Assembly (NCBI RefSeq): GCF_000176175.1
Contig: NZ_ACZP01000014.1
Location: forward strand, 1,240,001-1,304,000
Source of the DNA: Vibrio furnissii CIP 102972
GTDB taxonomy: Bacteria; Pseudomonadota; Gammaproteobacteria; Enterobacterales; Vibrionaceae
Direction of reading: 5' to 3'
DNA: 64,000 nucleotides
In this document: positions 1-8,607 of the stretch, one piece after another
Layout of the letters: every line of letters begins with the position of its first letter
Position numbering within the stretch: the stretch's first letter is position 1
Notes under the pieces: model-generated
Seen by the model: the letters and a program-made list of their open reading frames with translations, nothing else
Database searches by the model: none
Told to the model about the DNA's origin: nothing
Made by a program: the position numbers and the translations under genes

Positions 1-4
1 AAAT

Positions 5-30
5 AAAAAAGCTGAAAGTTTCCTTTCAGC
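5..30 (-). terminator. Rho-independent terminator of the alcohol dehydrogenase gene
   Basis: An 8-bp perfect stem (arms 11-18 and 23-30, loop TTTC) is followed, on the minus strand, by a run of T (the A run at 5-10 on the plus strand). It lies 30 bases past the stop codon of the minus-strand alcohol dehydrogenase gene. Confidence 0.85.
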
Positions 31-59
31 TTTGGTTGTGCTTCGGATTTGTGTGGTGG

Positions 60-1202
60 TTATACCGATTGAGCGTACAGTTCGATGACCTGTTCTTGGG
101 TCATCGCGATGGGGTTGCCGCCTGCGCATGGGTCGGCCATGGCATCGTTGACCCACGCCAGTGTGTCGGTTTCTGTGATGCCCAATTCGCCAAAACCAGC
201 GGGAATCCCAACACGTTGATTGAGCGCTTTGATGGCGTCAATCGCGGCGAAGCTCGCTTCTTCCTCACTCATGGCAGACGTATCGACGCCCATTGCGCGA
301 GCGATATTGGCAAACTTTTCCACACGCGCCGGGCGGTTAAATTCACACACAATCGGCAGCAAAATGGCGTTGCATACGCCGTGCGGTAGATCCTTTTGCG
401 CGCCAGCAGGGTGCGCCATCGCGTGCACCATGCCCAAGCCCGCGCTGTTGAACGACAGGCCCGCGACAAATTGGCCGTACGCCATCATCTCGCGCGCTTC
501 AAGGTTGCTGCCGTCATCCACCGCGCTAGGCAGATGCTGCGCGATCAATTTAATCGATTCCAGAGAGATGTAATCGGTGAGCGTATGCGCGCCCACGGAA
601 ACGTAAGATTCGATCGCGTGCGTGAGCGCATCAATGCCAGTCGCCGCGGTGACGGCACTCGGAATGCCCAGCATCACGCTTGGATCGTTCACCGACACAT
701 CGGGAATGATTTTGTCGGAAATGATGACGTGTTTGACGTGCGTGGCGGTGTCGGTAATCACCGCGTTGCTGGTGACTTCGGCTGCCGTGCCTGCGGTGGT
801 GTTGATGGCGTAGAGCGGCGCACCAAGTTGGGCCACTTTTTCGATGCCATTGTAGGCCGAAATTGGGGTTGGGTTGGCCGATAAAATGCGAATTGCTTTG
901 GCGGTGTCAATCGCGCTGCCGCCGCCAAAACCAATGACGTATTGCGCGCCGCACTGTTCAAATGCGTTCAGTGCGCTGGCGACGGTGTGGGTATCTGGGT
1001 TGGGGCGAACTTGGCTGAACAGGGTGAGGTTTAAGTTGGAATCAGTCAGCTTCTTGGCAAAGCCCAACTCAACCATGGCCGGGTCGCAAATCAGCAGGCC
1101 GGGTGCGTTGTCATGGGTTTGTTGTAAACGCTCAACGAGCGCTTCAATCGCGCCCACACCGGATAAATTGATTTTGGGAAATGCGAGTTTAAATACAGTC
1201 AT
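60..1202 (-). CDS. Iron-containing alcohol dehydrogenase
   Basis: A 380-residue member of the group III (iron-type) NAD(P)-dependent alcohol dehydrogenases, which interconvert primary alcohols and aldehydes in the cytoplasm. The N-terminal half has the family's glycine-rich nucleotide motif (GFGGGSAIDTAKA, near residue 95). The metal site is visible as the H in DALTHAIESYVS (near 195) and as the MVHAMAHPAGA and LPHGVCNAILLP stretches (near 260-280). Length is normal for the family. The ATG at 1202 is preferred over a GTG three bases upstream because GAGG lies 5 bases before it. It is monocistronic with its own terminator. The exact substrate cannot be told from sequence. Confidence 0.9.
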   Translation of the reverse strand: MTVFKLAFPKINLSGVGAIEALVERLQQTHDNAPGLLICDPAMVELGFAKKLTDSNLNLTLFSQVRPNPDTHTVASALNAFEQCGAQYVIGFGGGSAIDTAKAIRILSANPTPISAYNGIEKVAQLGAPLYAINTTAGTAAEVTSNAVITDTATHVKHVIISDKIIPDVSVNDPSVMLGIPSAVTAATGIDALTHAIESYVSVGAHTLTDYISLESIKLIAQHLPSAVDDGSNLEAREMMAYGQFVAGLSFNSAGLGMVHAMAHPAGAQKDLPHGVCNAILLPIVCEFNRPARVEKFANIARAMGVDTSAMSEEEASFAAIDAIKALNQRVGIPAGFGELGITETDTLAWVNDAMADPCAGGNPIAMTQEQVIELYAQSV

Positions 1203-1559
1203 CACTGCCTCATCTAATGAAATAAAAACTGAAATAAAGGGATTTGTCTGAAGGCATTAAATCGCGTGCTGGGGGAAATTAACTTGAAAAAAAGACCGAA
1301 TCAAAACCACGTTGGGCGGTTTTTTCTAGATGCCACTTGATGGGTTCACAAATTCATCGGCTGGTGCTGTGCTCACCGTCATCGTTGTGGGCACGCAAGA
1401 GACACTGTTGTGGGTGAGTGGTCGCCATTGCGTGTCATCGCTCGCATGGTCTAAGGCGTAAAAAATTGAGTTGCACAAAAATTTTGCGAGAGTAGTATAG
1501 CGGTTTAGATGGCTAAACGTCTATTGGCGTAAACGCTCGCACAGAACACGGAGAAGAAA
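1203..1559 (+). promoter_or_regulatory. Intergenic region with two met boxes upstream of the MetQ-like gene
   Basis: This 357-base gap separates divergent genes. Two adjacent 8-base units, AGATGGCT (1507-1514) and AAACGTCT (1515-1522), match the MetJ consensus AGACGTCT at 6 of 8 and 7 of 8 positions, which is the usual tandem arrangement of a MetJ operator. They lie about 40 bases before the downstream start codon. TTGCAC at 1472 and TAGTAT near 1494 could be promoter elements, but the fit is poor. A weak dyad with a T run (about 1303-1326) lacks a convincing stem. No small gene with a ribosome site was found here. Confidence 0.5.
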
Positions 1560-2363
1560 ATGAAAGGATTGAAGAAAGTCGGTCAGTGGGCATTGGTGGC
1601 AACCCTGTTTGCCGGGGTAACCGCGTGTGGTCAACAGGATCAAGCGGAGATCAAAGTCGGTGCCACAGTTGGTCCGCATGCCCAAGTGGTGGAAGCGGTT
1701 GCCAAAGAAGCGGCGAAGCAAGGTTTAAAGGTCAAAGTGGTGGAGTTTTCCGACTACATTACGCCGAACGCGGCGTTGGAAGATGGCAGCATCGATATCA
1801 ACAGCTACCAACATCAACCGTTTTTGACCAACTACAACAGCAGCCACGATTCGCATTTGGTGTCGATTGGTGAATCGATTCTGATGCGTATGGGTGTGTA
1901 CTCAAACAAATACCACGCGATTGAAGATTTGCCAGACGGCGCGCGCATCGCGATTCCAAACGATCCCACCAACGGCGGCCGCGGCTTGTTGCTGTTTGCT
2001 GATGCAAACTTAATCAAACTGCGCGATGGCGTGGGTTTCAAAGCGTCATTGAACGACATCGTCGACAACCCAAAACACTTCCAGTTTATCGAAGTGGATG
2101 CGGCGCAACTGCCACGCACACTGGATGACGTCGACGCTGCGGCGATCACCATGAACTATGTGATGTCTGCGGGTCTGGATCCGAAAAAACAGGGCATTTA
2201 TCTTGAGTCGAAGCAAGCGCCGCTGGCGGTGATGGTGATTGCAACGCGTGAGAAAGACAAAGATAACGAAGCGTACAAAAAATTTGTGCAAATCTATCAA
2301 TCACAGCCGATTCGCGATTTCTTGGATGAAACCTTCAAAGGCACCATTGAACCGGCTTTTTAA
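1560..2363 (+). CDS. MetQ/NlpA-family substrate-binding lipoprotein
   Basis: A 267-residue lipoprotein of the NlpA/MetQ family, the periplasmic binding component of methionine ABC importers. The signal peptide ends in the lipobox LFAGVTAC (Cys23). The family hallmarks follow: IKVGATVGPHAQVVEAV, then VEFSDYITPNAALEDGSIDIN, and IPNDPTNGGRGLLLF near residue 130. A strong ribosome site (GGAGAAG) precedes the ATG. No metN or metI is adjacent, so it is an orphan binding protein, as E. coli NlpA is. The met boxes upstream support control by MetJ and a methionine-type ligand, though other MetQ-like proteins bind other amino acids. Confidence 0.88.
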   Translation: MKGLKKVGQWALVATLFAGVTACGQQDQAEIKVGATVGPHAQVVEAVAKEAAKQGLKVKVVEFSDYITPNAALEDGSIDINSYQHQPFLTNYNSSHDSHLVSIGESILMRMGVYSNKYHAIEDLPDGARIAIPNDPTNGGRGLLLFADANLIKLRDGVGFKASLNDIVDNPKHFQFIEVDAAQLPRTLDDVDAAAITMNYVMSAGLDPKKQGIYLESKQAPLAVMVIATREKDKDNEAYKKFVQIYQSQPIRDFLDETFKGTIEPAF

Positions 2364-2415
2364 GCATTTTCTTTACATTTCGCTGCCAGTTTTACTCAGT
2401 CATTGAATATAACTC

Positions 2416-2445
2416 GCCATCGAAGTTCCCTTCGGTGGCTTTTTT
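2416..2445 (+). terminator. Terminator of the MetQ-like gene
   Basis: A 10-bp stem (GCCATCGAAG at 2416-2425 with CTTCGGTGGC at 2430-2439, one G-T pair) with a 4-base loop is followed immediately by six T. It lies 52 bases after the stop codon. Confidence 0.9.
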
Positions 2446-2591
2446 CTTTTGATCATTGGGGCAAGATCGCAGATGCGCGAACAGTTTGATTGATGAACTT
2501 GAGTCATGAGTAGAGCGTGCTAGAGTTAGGGATAGTGCTGCTTAAAAAGTGAGCAGTGCGTTTGTGTCACCCATTAACTCACGAGGTTTCT

Positions 2592-2831
2592 ATGCTAGGC
2601 GAAAATCACTCTTTAGCGAACGAATATCCAGAACACTTGGATACCATCAGTCAGCTAACCGCGAGCGATGAGGCATTTGCAGCAAATGCGTCGAACTACA
2701 ATTCACTAGACAGAGAAATTCGAAAACTGGAGCTCAGAGGCGCGCCGATTGACGACCACTCCATGAATTCGATGAAACTCAACCGAGCAGAGCTGAAAGA
2801 CTGGCTACATGGCAAAATTATGGGCATGTAA
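2592..2831 (+). CDS. YdcH family (DUF465) protein
   Basis: A 79-residue acidic helical protein that I place in the DUF465/YdcH family from its length, the N-terminal EYPEHLDTISQL stretch, and the central SNYNSLDREIRKLE followed by the LKLxRAELKD-type C-terminal helix. Members of this family are small cytoplasmic helical-hairpin proteins with no settled function. The ATG at 2592 follows ACGAGG at a suitable distance; a longer reading that opens 36 bases earlier has no ribosome site. It is monocistronic, with a hairpin terminator downstream. Confidence 0.75.
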   Translation: MLGENHSLANEYPEHLDTISQLTASDEAFAANASNYNSLDREIRKLELRGAPIDDHSMNSMKLNRAELKDWLHGKIMGM

Positions 2832-2912
2832 CCCGCCACGCGACCGGTGAGTTTACACCGGATCAGCCAAGGCCGCCGAACACGATGCCGTGTCACGCGT
2901 GCCAGACGAGAA

Positions 2913-2935
2913 GCCACCCGGCCGGGTGGTTTTTT
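2913..2935 (+). terminator. Terminator of the YdcH-like gene
   Basis: GCCACCCGGCCGGGTGG, an almost perfect self-complementary hairpin, is followed by six T at 2930-2935, about 80 bases after the stop codon. Confidence 0.85.
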
Positions 2936-2940
2936 CATGC

Positions 2941-3066
2941 GCCCAAAATGGATTTCCTGTACCAAATGGATTTCTCGCACCAAATGACTTTCTCGTACTA
3001 AATTACTTTCTCGCACCAAAGTACTTTCCCGCACCAAATGGCTTTCCCGCATCAAATGACCTCATC
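2941..3066. repeat. Degenerate 18-bp tandem repeat, seven units
   Basis: Seven consecutive 18-base units can be aligned without gaps, starting at 2941, 2959, 2977, 2995, 3013, 3031 and 3049. The central consensus is GCACCAAATGGCTTTCTC. The unit is a multiple of three, so both strands happen to be open: a hexapeptide LVRESx-type repeat on the minus strand and a repeated NGFxAP-type peptide on the plus strand. Neither has a convincing start. It lies between the YdcH-gene terminator and the end of the AraC gene. Confidence 0.85.
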
Positions 3067-3112
3067 GCCCATCATTAAAACATCGGCCTTGCATTCAAAC
3101 TCCACCTTGCTG

Positions 3113-3850
3113 TTAAAACTGGCGTTGGCGGAGGTACAGCTTGGGCGTGACGCCGAATCGTTGGCGAAACAGTTGAATGTAGCTGCCGGTGTTGTCGTAG
3201 CCTGAGGCCAGCGCCACTTCGGTGATGCTTTTACCCGCCTCAAGCAAGCTTAGCGAGTGAAGCAGGCGGCTTTGCTGACGCCAATGCACAAATGTCATGC
3301 CCGTCTGCTGGCGAAACAGACGATGCAGCGTTCGGCTGCTGAGGCCAAAGCGTTCTGCCAGCGTCTCTTGGCTCAGGCGGTTTTCGGGTTCAGCAATCAA
3401 ATAGTTGGCGACCTTGCGCGCTCGTTTGTCTTCCGGCAGTGGCAATTGCAACGGGGTGGCGGGGGCGTGCGAGATTTCACTGCCGAGCAGTGCTAGCCAC
3501 GCCTGCTCACACGTGTCTGAAGCGTTATATTCGGTGCCAGACAGCCGTTTGATCAGCGCCGAAGTGAGATCGTCGCAACGAATCAGTTTGGGGGCCGGCA
3601 TGGCATCCAACATCGTTGCGTCTTGCACATACAGCAATTCGCCTTCCACATCGGTAATCACCTCGGTTCGGTGCCGGCACCCGGCGGGGTTCCACGCTAA
3701 ACAGCCGGAGGCCACCGTCCAGCGCTGCTGCTCGGCTTCGACCATCAAAATCCCTCGGTTCACCCAAAACAACTGACTTTCTAGATGAGTATGCCATCCG
3801 GTGACCGCGCTTTGCGGATGCTTGAGTGAGGCTCGGCGAATCACGCTCAT
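3113..3850 (-). CDS. AraC-family regulator, cupin sensor domain
   Basis: A 245-residue one-component transcription regulator. An N-terminal cupin-like ligand domain (WHTHLESQLFWVNRG near residues 18-32) precedes a C-terminal AraC double helix-turn-helix (LAERFGLSSRTLHRLFRQQ near 170 and ITEVALASGYDNTGSYIQLF near 215). The start at 3850 is chosen because AAGGA lies 11 bases upstream and the conserved reading begins there; an upstream in-frame extension of 46 residues looks non-coding. It is divergent from the NTF2-like gene at 3990, which is its most likely target. The effector is unknown. Confidence 0.85.
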   Translation of the reverse strand: MSVIRRASLKHPQSAVTGWHTHLESQLFWVNRGILMVEAEQQRWTVASGCLAWNPAGCRHRTEVITDVEGELLYVQDATMLDAMPAPKLIRCDDLTSALIKRLSGTEYNASDTCEQAWLALLGSEISHAPATPLQLPLPEDKRARKVANYLIAEPENRLSQETLAERFGLSSRTLHRLFRQQTGMTFVHWRQQSRLLHSLSLLEAGKSITEVALASGYDNTGSYIQLFRQRFGVTPKLYLRQRQF

Positions 3851-3989
3851 TTGGCGGAAATTCCTTATCGTTTGTCTGAATGTCCAAATTCTGCCACGTA
3901 AAGCGGCTTTAGCATAGTGAACAACATGGCGCATCGAGCCAATAAGCACCCATGTTGCGGATTGAAATTGATGAACTGAGGAGAACACG

Positions 3990-4379
3990 ATGGATCTGAA
4001 ACACTTAACTCATGCCGCGCTGCTGGCGGTCATTGAAGCTGAGCATGTCGATGAGCGCGAGGTGGAGCGTTATTTCGCATCCAACTATCAACAAGTGGCC
4101 GATGGCGCTGTGTTGAACCTGAGCGAGTTTAAGCAGCACCTGCTGACTTTAAAACAACTGACGCAGTCGATGACCGTGACCGTTGTGGCGATGGCGCAGC
4201 AAGACGAACATGTGTTCAGTCGCCATCAGGTTCGCGTTGAGAAACGCACTGGAGAACGCAGTGTGGTGGAGGTGATTGCTCATTTTCAGTGGCAAGCGGG
4301 CAAAATTGTGCGCTGCGATGAACTGTCTCGCGTGATTGACGGTGACCGGAGCGACAGATCACTGGCCTCTGTGCGGTAA
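3990..4379 (+). CDS. SnoaL/NTF2-like domain protein
   Basis: A 129-residue soluble protein with the layout of the NTF2-like/SnoaL superfamily: an N-terminal helix carrying EAEHVDEREVERYFASNYQQVADG, a LSEFKQHL helix, then beta strands (TVTVVAMAQQDEHVFSRHQVRVEK and VIAHFQWQAGKIVRCDELSRVI). The last motif is typical of the family's final strands. Members bind small hydrophobic or polar ligands or act as isomerases; the ligand here is not predictable. GAGGAG lies just before the ATG. It diverges from the AraC regulator, with which it probably forms a regulator-target pair. Confidence 0.7.
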   Translation: MDLKHLTHAALLAVIEAEHVDEREVERYFASNYQQVADGAVLNLSEFKQHLLTLKQLTQSMTVTVVAMAQQDEHVFSRHQVRVEKRTGERSVVEVIAHFQWQAGKIVRCDELSRVIDGDRSDRSLASVR

Positions 4380-4545
4380 TTCGGTGAACGGATTTTTGTG
4401 CGATTAGGTTGAACTCCGTCGAGTGAGGTTGATGGAAAATTGAGCGCTGCATAAGGCGCTCAAATCCTCTGATTTCAGATAACTAAACTTATCAAAAAAT
4501 AACCAATATGATAAATATTCTTTTTAAATCAACGAAATAACAAAT

Positions 4546-4563
4546 TCGTCACAAAAATGTCAT
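4546..4563 (+). promoter_or_regulatory. Pho box upstream of pstS
   Basis: GTCAC at 4548 and GTCAT at 4559 are direct repeats 11 bases apart with an A-rich spacer (CGTCACAAAAATGTCATC). This is the arrangement of a PhoB binding site. It lies about 95 bases upstream of the pstS start, implying induction under phosphate limitation. Confidence 0.75.
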
Positions 4564-4657
4564 CGCGAGTTTTTAGCGTGTCCCCAGTAGCGCGCTGTCG
4601 ATTGACTGTACAAGGAAGTCGGTTCAGCGATTCTCAAAGAAACGATTGGGGTTCACG

Positions 4658-5701
4658 ATGAAAATGATGAAATCTACGCTTTTGGTGTCACTGGCACTGT
4701 GTGCTTCTGGCTCGGCGTTTGCGGCCACCACATTGAATGGTGCGGGCGCGACGTTCCCATATCCGGTTTACGCCAAATGGGCGGAAGCGTACCAAAAAGA
4801 GACAGGTGTGCAAATCAACTATCAGGCGATCGGTTCTGGCGGTGGTATTCGTCAGATTGAAGCGAACACGGTTGATTTCGGCGGTACGGACGCACCACTG
4901 GATGTGACTGAACTGAACAAGGAAGACATGATTCAGTTTCCAATGGTGATGGGCGGTATCGTACCAGTGGTCAACGTTCCTGGTGTCAAAGCGGGCGAAC
5001 TGAAACTGACGGGCTCTGTGCTGGCGGACATCTATCTGGGCAAAATCAAAAACTGGAACGATGCGGCGATCGCTAAGCTCAATCCGAACGAAAAGCTGCC
5101 TAAACTGCCTATCTACGTGGTTCACCGCTCTGACGGTTCAGGCACGACGTTCAACTTCACCGATTACCTGTCGCGCGTAAGCAGTGACTGGCAATCAAAA
5201 ATTGGTGTGGGTAAAGACATCAACTGGCCAAGCGCGGCGACGGATATCGGCGGCAAAGGGAACGCGGGTGTTGCGAACTACGTGACACGCACCAAAGGCT
5301 CTATCGGTTATGTGGAATACGCTTACGCCACGCAAAATCATTTGGCTTACACCCAGCTGCAAAATAAAGCCGGCAAGTTTGTTAACCCAACAGCAGCGAG
5401 CTTCCAGGCCGCAGCGGCGAATGCCGATTGGGAACACGCTCCGGGCTTCAAACTGATCCTCAACGATCAGCCGGGCGCGGCAACGTGGCCGATGACCTCC
5501 GCGACATTCATTCTGATGCACAAAGATCAGAAAGACATGGCAAAAGCGCAGGCAATGCTGAAGTACTTCACTTGGAGCTATCAGCACCCAGAAATGGCAC
5601 AAAACCTCGACTACGTGGCGATGCCGGAATCGGTCGTGAAACTGGTGAACAAGACCTGGAAACAGAATCTGGTTTCCGATGGTCAAGCCGTGGTTCGTTA
5701 A
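4658..5701 (+). CDS. pstS: Phosphate ABC transporter, periplasmic binding protein PstS
   Basis: A 347-residue periplasmic phosphate-binding protein. A Sec signal peptide ends in ASGSAFA; the mature protein opens with TTLNGAGATFPYPVYAKW. Phosphate-binding loops are visible as GSGGGIRQI (near 60), DFGGTDAPL (near 76) and HRSDGSGTTFNFTDYL (near 160). The ATG at 4658 gives a normal signal peptide; a TTG 12 bases upstream is less likely. It is the first gene of pstSCAB behind a Pho box. A hairpin after the stop codon would let pstS be made in excess over the permease genes. Confidence 0.96.
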   Translation: MKMMKSTLLVSLALCASGSAFAATTLNGAGATFPYPVYAKWAEAYQKETGVQINYQAIGSGGGIRQIEANTVDFGGTDAPLDVTELNKEDMIQFPMVMGGIVPVVNVPGVKAGELKLTGSVLADIYLGKIKNWNDAAIAKLNPNEKLPKLPIYVVHRSDGSGTTFNFTDYLSRVSSDWQSKIGVGKDINWPSAATDIGGKGNAGVANYVTRTKGSIGYVEYAYATQNHLAYTQLQNKAGKFVNPTAASFQAAAANADWEHAPGFKLILNDQPGAATWPMTSATFILMHKDQKDMAKAQAMLKYFTWSYQHPEMAQNLDYVAMPESVVKLVNKTWKQNLVSDGQAVVR

Positions 5702-5710
5702 GCCAAGGAT

Positions 5711-5730
5711 GCCCCGGTGTATGCCGGGGC
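5711..5730 (+). other. Intercistronic hairpin between pstS and pstC
   Basis: A 7-bp GC-only stem (GCCCCGG at 5711-5717, CCGGGGC at 5724-5730) lies between the pstS stop and the pstC start and has no T run. It is more likely an mRNA-stabilising or attenuating element than a full terminator. Confidence 0.65.
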
Positions 5731-5744
5731 ACAGTCAGAGTGTT

Positions 5745-6685
5745 ATGAATAAAGCGATTTCTCGATATCAGCCAGATAAGATTTTCTCCGCTGTCAGCTT
5801 CCTCAGCGCGCTGATGGTGTTTGCCGTGCTGCTCGGCCTCATCCTCTCTCTGCTTTCCGGCAGCCAGTCGGCGTTGTCGACGTTTGGTTTGTCGTTTGTC
5901 TATCGTGATGTCTGGGATCCGATTCACGGCGAGTTTGGCGCGGCTGCCGCCATTTACGGCACCTTGGTCAGCGCCTTCATTGCTTGTTTGATTGCGGTAC
6001 CGCTGTCGCTCGGCATTGCGGTGTTTCTGTCAGAACTCGCACCGCGCTGGGTCAGCGCGCCTGTCGGTAAAGCGATTGAGCTGCTGGCTGCCATTCCCAG
6101 CATTATTTTCGGTATGTGGGGATTGTTTGTGTTCTGCCCGTGGTTTTCCGACCATTTTCAAATGTGGCCGGAGAGTATCTTGCGCAGTGGCCGCTGATTG
6201 GCCCGTTGTTCAATGGTCCCCCGATCGGGGTTGGCTTGCTCAGTGCCGGCATCATCCTCGCGTTGATGATTCTGCCGATCATCACGTCACTCACGCGCGA
6301 TGCGCTGGCGTCGATTCCCAATATTCTGCGCGAAACGGCCTACGGCATTGGCGCGAATCCGTTTGAAGTGATCACCAAAGTGCTCTTACCAAGCGTGCGC
6401 CGCGCGGTATTGAGCGCCTGTATTCTTGGGCTTGGCCGCGCGTTGGGTGAAACCATGGCGGTGACGTTTGTGATTGGCGGAGCGAACCGCATTCAGGCGT
6501 CGCTGTTTATGCCGGCGACCTCAATTGCCTCGACCATCGCCCAGCAGTTTAACGAAGCGACGCAGCCGATTCACATTGCTTCACTATTGGGCCTTGGCGT
6601 GTTGCTGTTTGTCATTACGTTACTGGTGATGCTGATTGCAAATAAAATGCTGGCCGCGAACAACATGGGGGGCGTGAAAAAATGA
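5745..6685 (+). pseudogene. pstC: Phosphate permease pstC with a one-base frameshift
   Basis: The inner-membrane permease PstC is encoded in two frames. From the ATG at 5745 the first frame gives a normal N-terminal half (IFGMWGLFVFCPWFSDHFQMW) and then runs into PESILRSGR and a stop at 6195-6197. The second half continues in the -1 frame from 6167 (AGEYLAQWPLIGPLFNGPP) to the stop at 6683, with the permease motif GLGRALGETMAVTFVIG. Adding one G in the GG at 6166-6167 restores one 313-residue protein of usual length. No slippery heptamer is present. This is a real mutation or a base-calling error. It overlaps pstA by 4 bases. Confidence 0.88.
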
Positions 6686-7509
6686 ACACCAGACGTATCA
6701 AAAACCGCATGTTTCAGCTTTTCTGTTACGGCTCGGCCGCCATGGGGTTGCTGGTTCTGGCGAGTATTCTCTACACCCTGATTTCACGGGGCTTGTCCGG
6801 CATCAATCTGGCGCTGTTTACTGAGATTACGCCAGGGCCGGGCAGTGCGGGTGGGTTGAAAAACGCCTTTATCGGCAGCCTGGAAATGACTTTTCTGTCG
6901 ATCTTCATCGCCACACCGATTGCGCTGTTGGCAGGGACTTGGCTGGCGGAGCAGGAAGCCGACAGCAAGTGGGCGCAGGCAATTCGCTTTCTGAACAACA
7001 TCCTGATGAGCGCGCCGTCGATATTGGTCGGCCTGTTTGTTTACGCGTTGATCGTCGTGCCAAGCGGCGGCTATTCGGGCTGGGCCGGGTGTATTGCGCT
7101 CGCTGTTCTGGCGCTGCCAACCATCATCGCCGGCACAGAAGAGATGCTTCGCTTGGTGCCAAGCACACTCAAAGAAGCGGGTCGTGGCCTCGGCGCGGCC
7201 AACTGGGTCGTGGTGTTCAAACTCTGCTACCGTTCAGCGGCTTCTGGCCTTATCACTGCGATTTTGTTGTCGTTTGCCCGTATTGCAGGGGAAACCGCGC
7301 CGCTGCTATTTACTGCGCTCAACAGCAATTTTATGTCGACCGATTTCTCCGGCCCGGTCGCGAATCTGCCCGTCACCATCTATCAATTTGCGATGAGTCC
7401 TTACGAGAGTTGGCAACAGCTGGCATGGTCGGGCGCGCTGATTGTCACCCTGTTCATTCTACTGGTGAACATCAGTGCCGCGCATTTGCCGAAACTTTTC
7501 AAAAGGTGA
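6682..7509 (+). CDS. pstA: Phosphate ABC transporter permease PstA
   Basis: A 275-residue inner-membrane permease, the partner of PstC. About six membrane spans are visible, beginning with the segment [19 protein letters not shown]. The ABC-permease EAA-like loop appears as [19 protein letters not shown] near residue 160, and the family motif [20 protein letters not shown] near 200. The start codon overlaps the pstC stop (ATGA), so translation is probably coupled. The gene is intact, which makes the break in pstC more striking. Confidence 0.95.
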   Translation: MNTRRIKNRMFQLFCYGSAAMGLLVLASILYTLISRGLSGINLALFTEITPGPGSAGGLKNAFIGSLEMTFLSIFIATPIALLAGTWLAEQEADSKWAQAIRFLNNILMSAPSILVGLFVYALIVVPSGGYSGWAGCIALAVLALPTIIAGTEEMLRLVPSTLKEAGRGLGAANWVVVFKLCYRSAASGLITAILLSFARIAGETAPLLFTALNSNFMSTDFSGPVANLPVTIYQFAMSPYESWQQLAWSGALIVTLFILLVNISAAHLPKLFKR

Positions 7510-7514
7510 GAACC

Positions 7515-8354
7515 ATGAATCACAACATAGCAACCACGATTTTGTCTCCGGCGACCACGGACACGGAGACTTCGGTTGACACTCTAGCCACCACGGCAAG
7601 CGAGGTGGTGCTGGATATTCGCGATCTGAATTTCTACTACGACCGCAAAGGGGAGCGCGCGTTAAAATCTGTGTCGCTGCCGATTTATCAACATCAGGTC
7701 ACGGCGCTGATTGGCCCGTCGGGTTGTGGTAAATCCACCTTGTTGCGCTGCTTGAACCGAATTTACGCGCTGTATGGTCGTCAACATGCCGAAGGCATGA
7801 TTGGCTATGAAGGTGCCAATTTGCTCGATTACGCAGACCTCAACGAGCTGCGATCTAAAATCGGCATGATATTCCAAAAGCCGACGCCGTTTCCGATGTC
7901 GATTGCCGAAAACATTGCCTTTGGTTTGCGTTTGCAAGGCCACCGCAAGGCACTGATCGAGCAGAAAATAGAACAAGCGCTTAAAGCGGCGCACTTGTGG
8001 CAGGAAGTGAAAGACAAGCTCCATGCCGATGCGCACAGCCTGTCTGGCGGTCAGCAGCAGCGTTTGTGTATCGCGCGCACCATCGCGCTGGAGCCGGATA
8101 TCATTTTGATGGACGAACCCACTTCCGCGCTCGATCCGATTGCTACATCGGCGATTGAAGCGTTGATTGGCGAGCTGAAAGAGAACTTCACCATCGTGAT
8201 TGTTACGCACAACATGCAGCAAGCGATGCGCATTTCCAATCACACGGCATTTATGTATCTCGGCGAGCTGGTGGAATTTGGCCCGACGCGTCAAATGTTC
8301 CATCAACCCAAACAAGCGCGTACCCGCCGTTATATTTCGGGCGACTTCGGATAA
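7515..8354 (+). CDS. pstB: Phosphate ABC transporter ATPase PstB
   Basis: A 279-residue cytoplasmic ATPase of the Pst importer. Walker A is [13 protein letters not shown] (near 70), the Q-loop is [12 protein letters not shown], the signature is [16 protein letters not shown], and Walker B is [13 protein letters not shown]. The C-terminus [18 protein letters not shown] ending (here [12 protein letters not shown]) is diagnostic for PstB. The ATG at 7515 lies five bases after the pstA stop. The first 35 residues, before [10 protein letters not shown], are a Thr/Ser-rich extension not needed for the ATPase fold. No phoU follows. Confidence 0.96.
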   Translation: MNHNIATTILSPATTDTETSVDTLATTASEVVLDIRDLNFYYDRKGERALKSVSLPIYQHQVTALIGPSGCGKSTLLRCLNRIYALYGRQHAEGMIGYEGANLLDYADLNELRSKIGMIFQKPTPFPMSIAENIAFGLRLQGHRKALIEQKIEQALKAAHLWQEVKDKLHADAHSLSGGQQQRLCIARTIALEPDIILMDEPTSALDPIATSAIEALIGELKENFTIVIVTHNMQQAMRISNHTAFMYLGELVEFGPTRQMFHQPKQARTRRYISGDFG

Positions 8355-8364
8355 ATCCGCCCAC

Positions 8365-8402
8365 CAGAGCGGCTCTCTTGCACCGATGGGTCGCTCTGTT
8401 TT
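8365..8402 (+). terminator. Probable terminator of pstSCAB
   Basis: CAGAGCG (8365-8371) pairs with CGCTCTG (8392-8398) across a 20-base loop and is followed by TTTT. The loop is long, so this is a moderate call, but the position just after pstB and the lack of phoU fit the operon's end. Confidence 0.5.
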
Positions 8403-8607
8403 CTCTATCTTTGCGCATTGTTGTGCAGGCCATGCGGCAACGTTGGGGTTCTGCGTGCGGTGTCGCGCCGCGCCGATGCTTGGTTATGCTCACGCCGACC
8501 AAGCCATAACGGAAGGTTCTAAGTAAATGAGCCAATAGGGGTTTTTATCTTCGCCAATCACCCCTATATCTTGTAGTGCCGAACTCCAACAAAGATAAGG
8601 AAACACA

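Noticed and set aside
1303..1326. Terminator-like dyad with T run upstream of the MetQ-like gene
   Set aside because: The stem is weak with internal mismatches and no transcript upstream on that strand was found.
1330..1461. 43-codon frame upstream of the MetQ-like gene
   Set aside because: No ribosome site, and it directly follows a run of T; the sequence looks non-coding.
2696..3055. Minus-strand frame encoding a hexapeptide repeat (LVRESx)
   Set aside because: It follows from the 18-bp tandem repeat having a length divisible by three; there is no ribosome site, and it runs over a terminator and into the YdcH-like gene.
2890..3078. Plus-strand frame across the same repeat
   Set aside because: Same reason; starts inside a terminator region with no ribosome site.
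6160..6170. Programmed -1 frameshifting as the explanation for pstC
   Set aside because: No slippery X-XXY-YYZ heptamer, no pseudoknot seen, and PstC is not known to be made this way.
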